Position numbers and translations under genes: made by a program. Of a DNA stretch of 64,000 bases, positions 63,997-64,000 are shown piece after piece. The DNA lies in contig NZ_JAAKEL010000001.1 in NCBI RefSeq assembly GCF_011039205.1, forward strand, positions 124,001-188,000, read 5' to 3'. Source of the stretch: Dysgonomonas sp. ZJ279 (GTDB taxonomy: Bacteria; Bacteroidota; Bacteroidia; Bacteroidales; Dysgonomonadaceae). Positions within the stretch are counted from its first letter, which is position 1. Every line of letters starts with the position of its first letter. Below the pieces are notes generated by a model. The model was not told the DNA's origin. It did not search any database and saw only the letters and a program-made list of their open reading frames with translations.

Positions 63997-64000
63997 GGGG

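Overview
The window reads as chromosomal DNA of a Bacteroidota species of the order Bacteroidales. The evidence is paired SusC/SusD proteins, Mfa/Fim-type fimbrillins, BACON domains, a bactofilin, many lipoprotein signal peptides, A/T-rich leaders without Shine-Dalgarno sites, and repeated Bacteroidota-type -7 boxes (TAnnTTTG). The low G+C and gene mix suggest a Dysgonomonas-like organism, but the species is not proven here.

Layout. 1-14253 is mostly housekeeping: the 3' part of mrp, a TlpA-like thioredoxin, a GH92 glycosidase, a PhnB-like VOC protein, mazG, dsbD, dnaG, a two-gene ABC-2 exporter, a patatin and a small cupin. 14634-35084 is an L-rhamnose utilisation region. On the minus strand lie a GH106 alpha-L-rhamnosidase, a second GH92, a GH78 alpha-L-rhamnosidase, SusD and SusC. 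An AraC-type regulator sits next to a plus-strand rhaB-rhaI-rhaT-rhaD operon. Together these would bind a rhamnose-containing glycan, cut it, import L-rhamnose and convert it to dihydroxyacetone phosphate plus lactaldehyde. Three promoters (susC, GH78, rhaB) share a 39-bp element at a fixed distance from an identical -7 box, which I read as the operator of the rhamnose regulon.

36368-54092 is a fimbrial (type V, Mfa/Fim-like) locus. It begins with a tyrosine recombinase gene followed by a 1.2-kb segment bounded by perfect 26-bp inverted repeats (37884-37909 and 39124-39149). That segment carries one gene, an AraC-family regulator. This looks like an invertible regulator cassette governing phase variation of the downstream pilus operon: fimbrillin, Mfa2-like anchor, DUF3575 protein, a TPR/PD40/OmpA protein, a Calx-beta protein, three fimbrillin/BACON lipoproteins and a propeller lipoprotein. 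It is the most interesting system in the window.

54285-63980 holds an outer-membrane barrel protein, a bactofilin, a large Tyr-rich lipoprotein, small membrane proteins, tRNA-Lys(CUU), queC-queF with a possible preQ1-type leader, a MATE exporter, a YihY-family membrane protein and the RNase P RNA gene. Palindromic REP-like elements are scattered through the intergenic regions of the first 21 kb.
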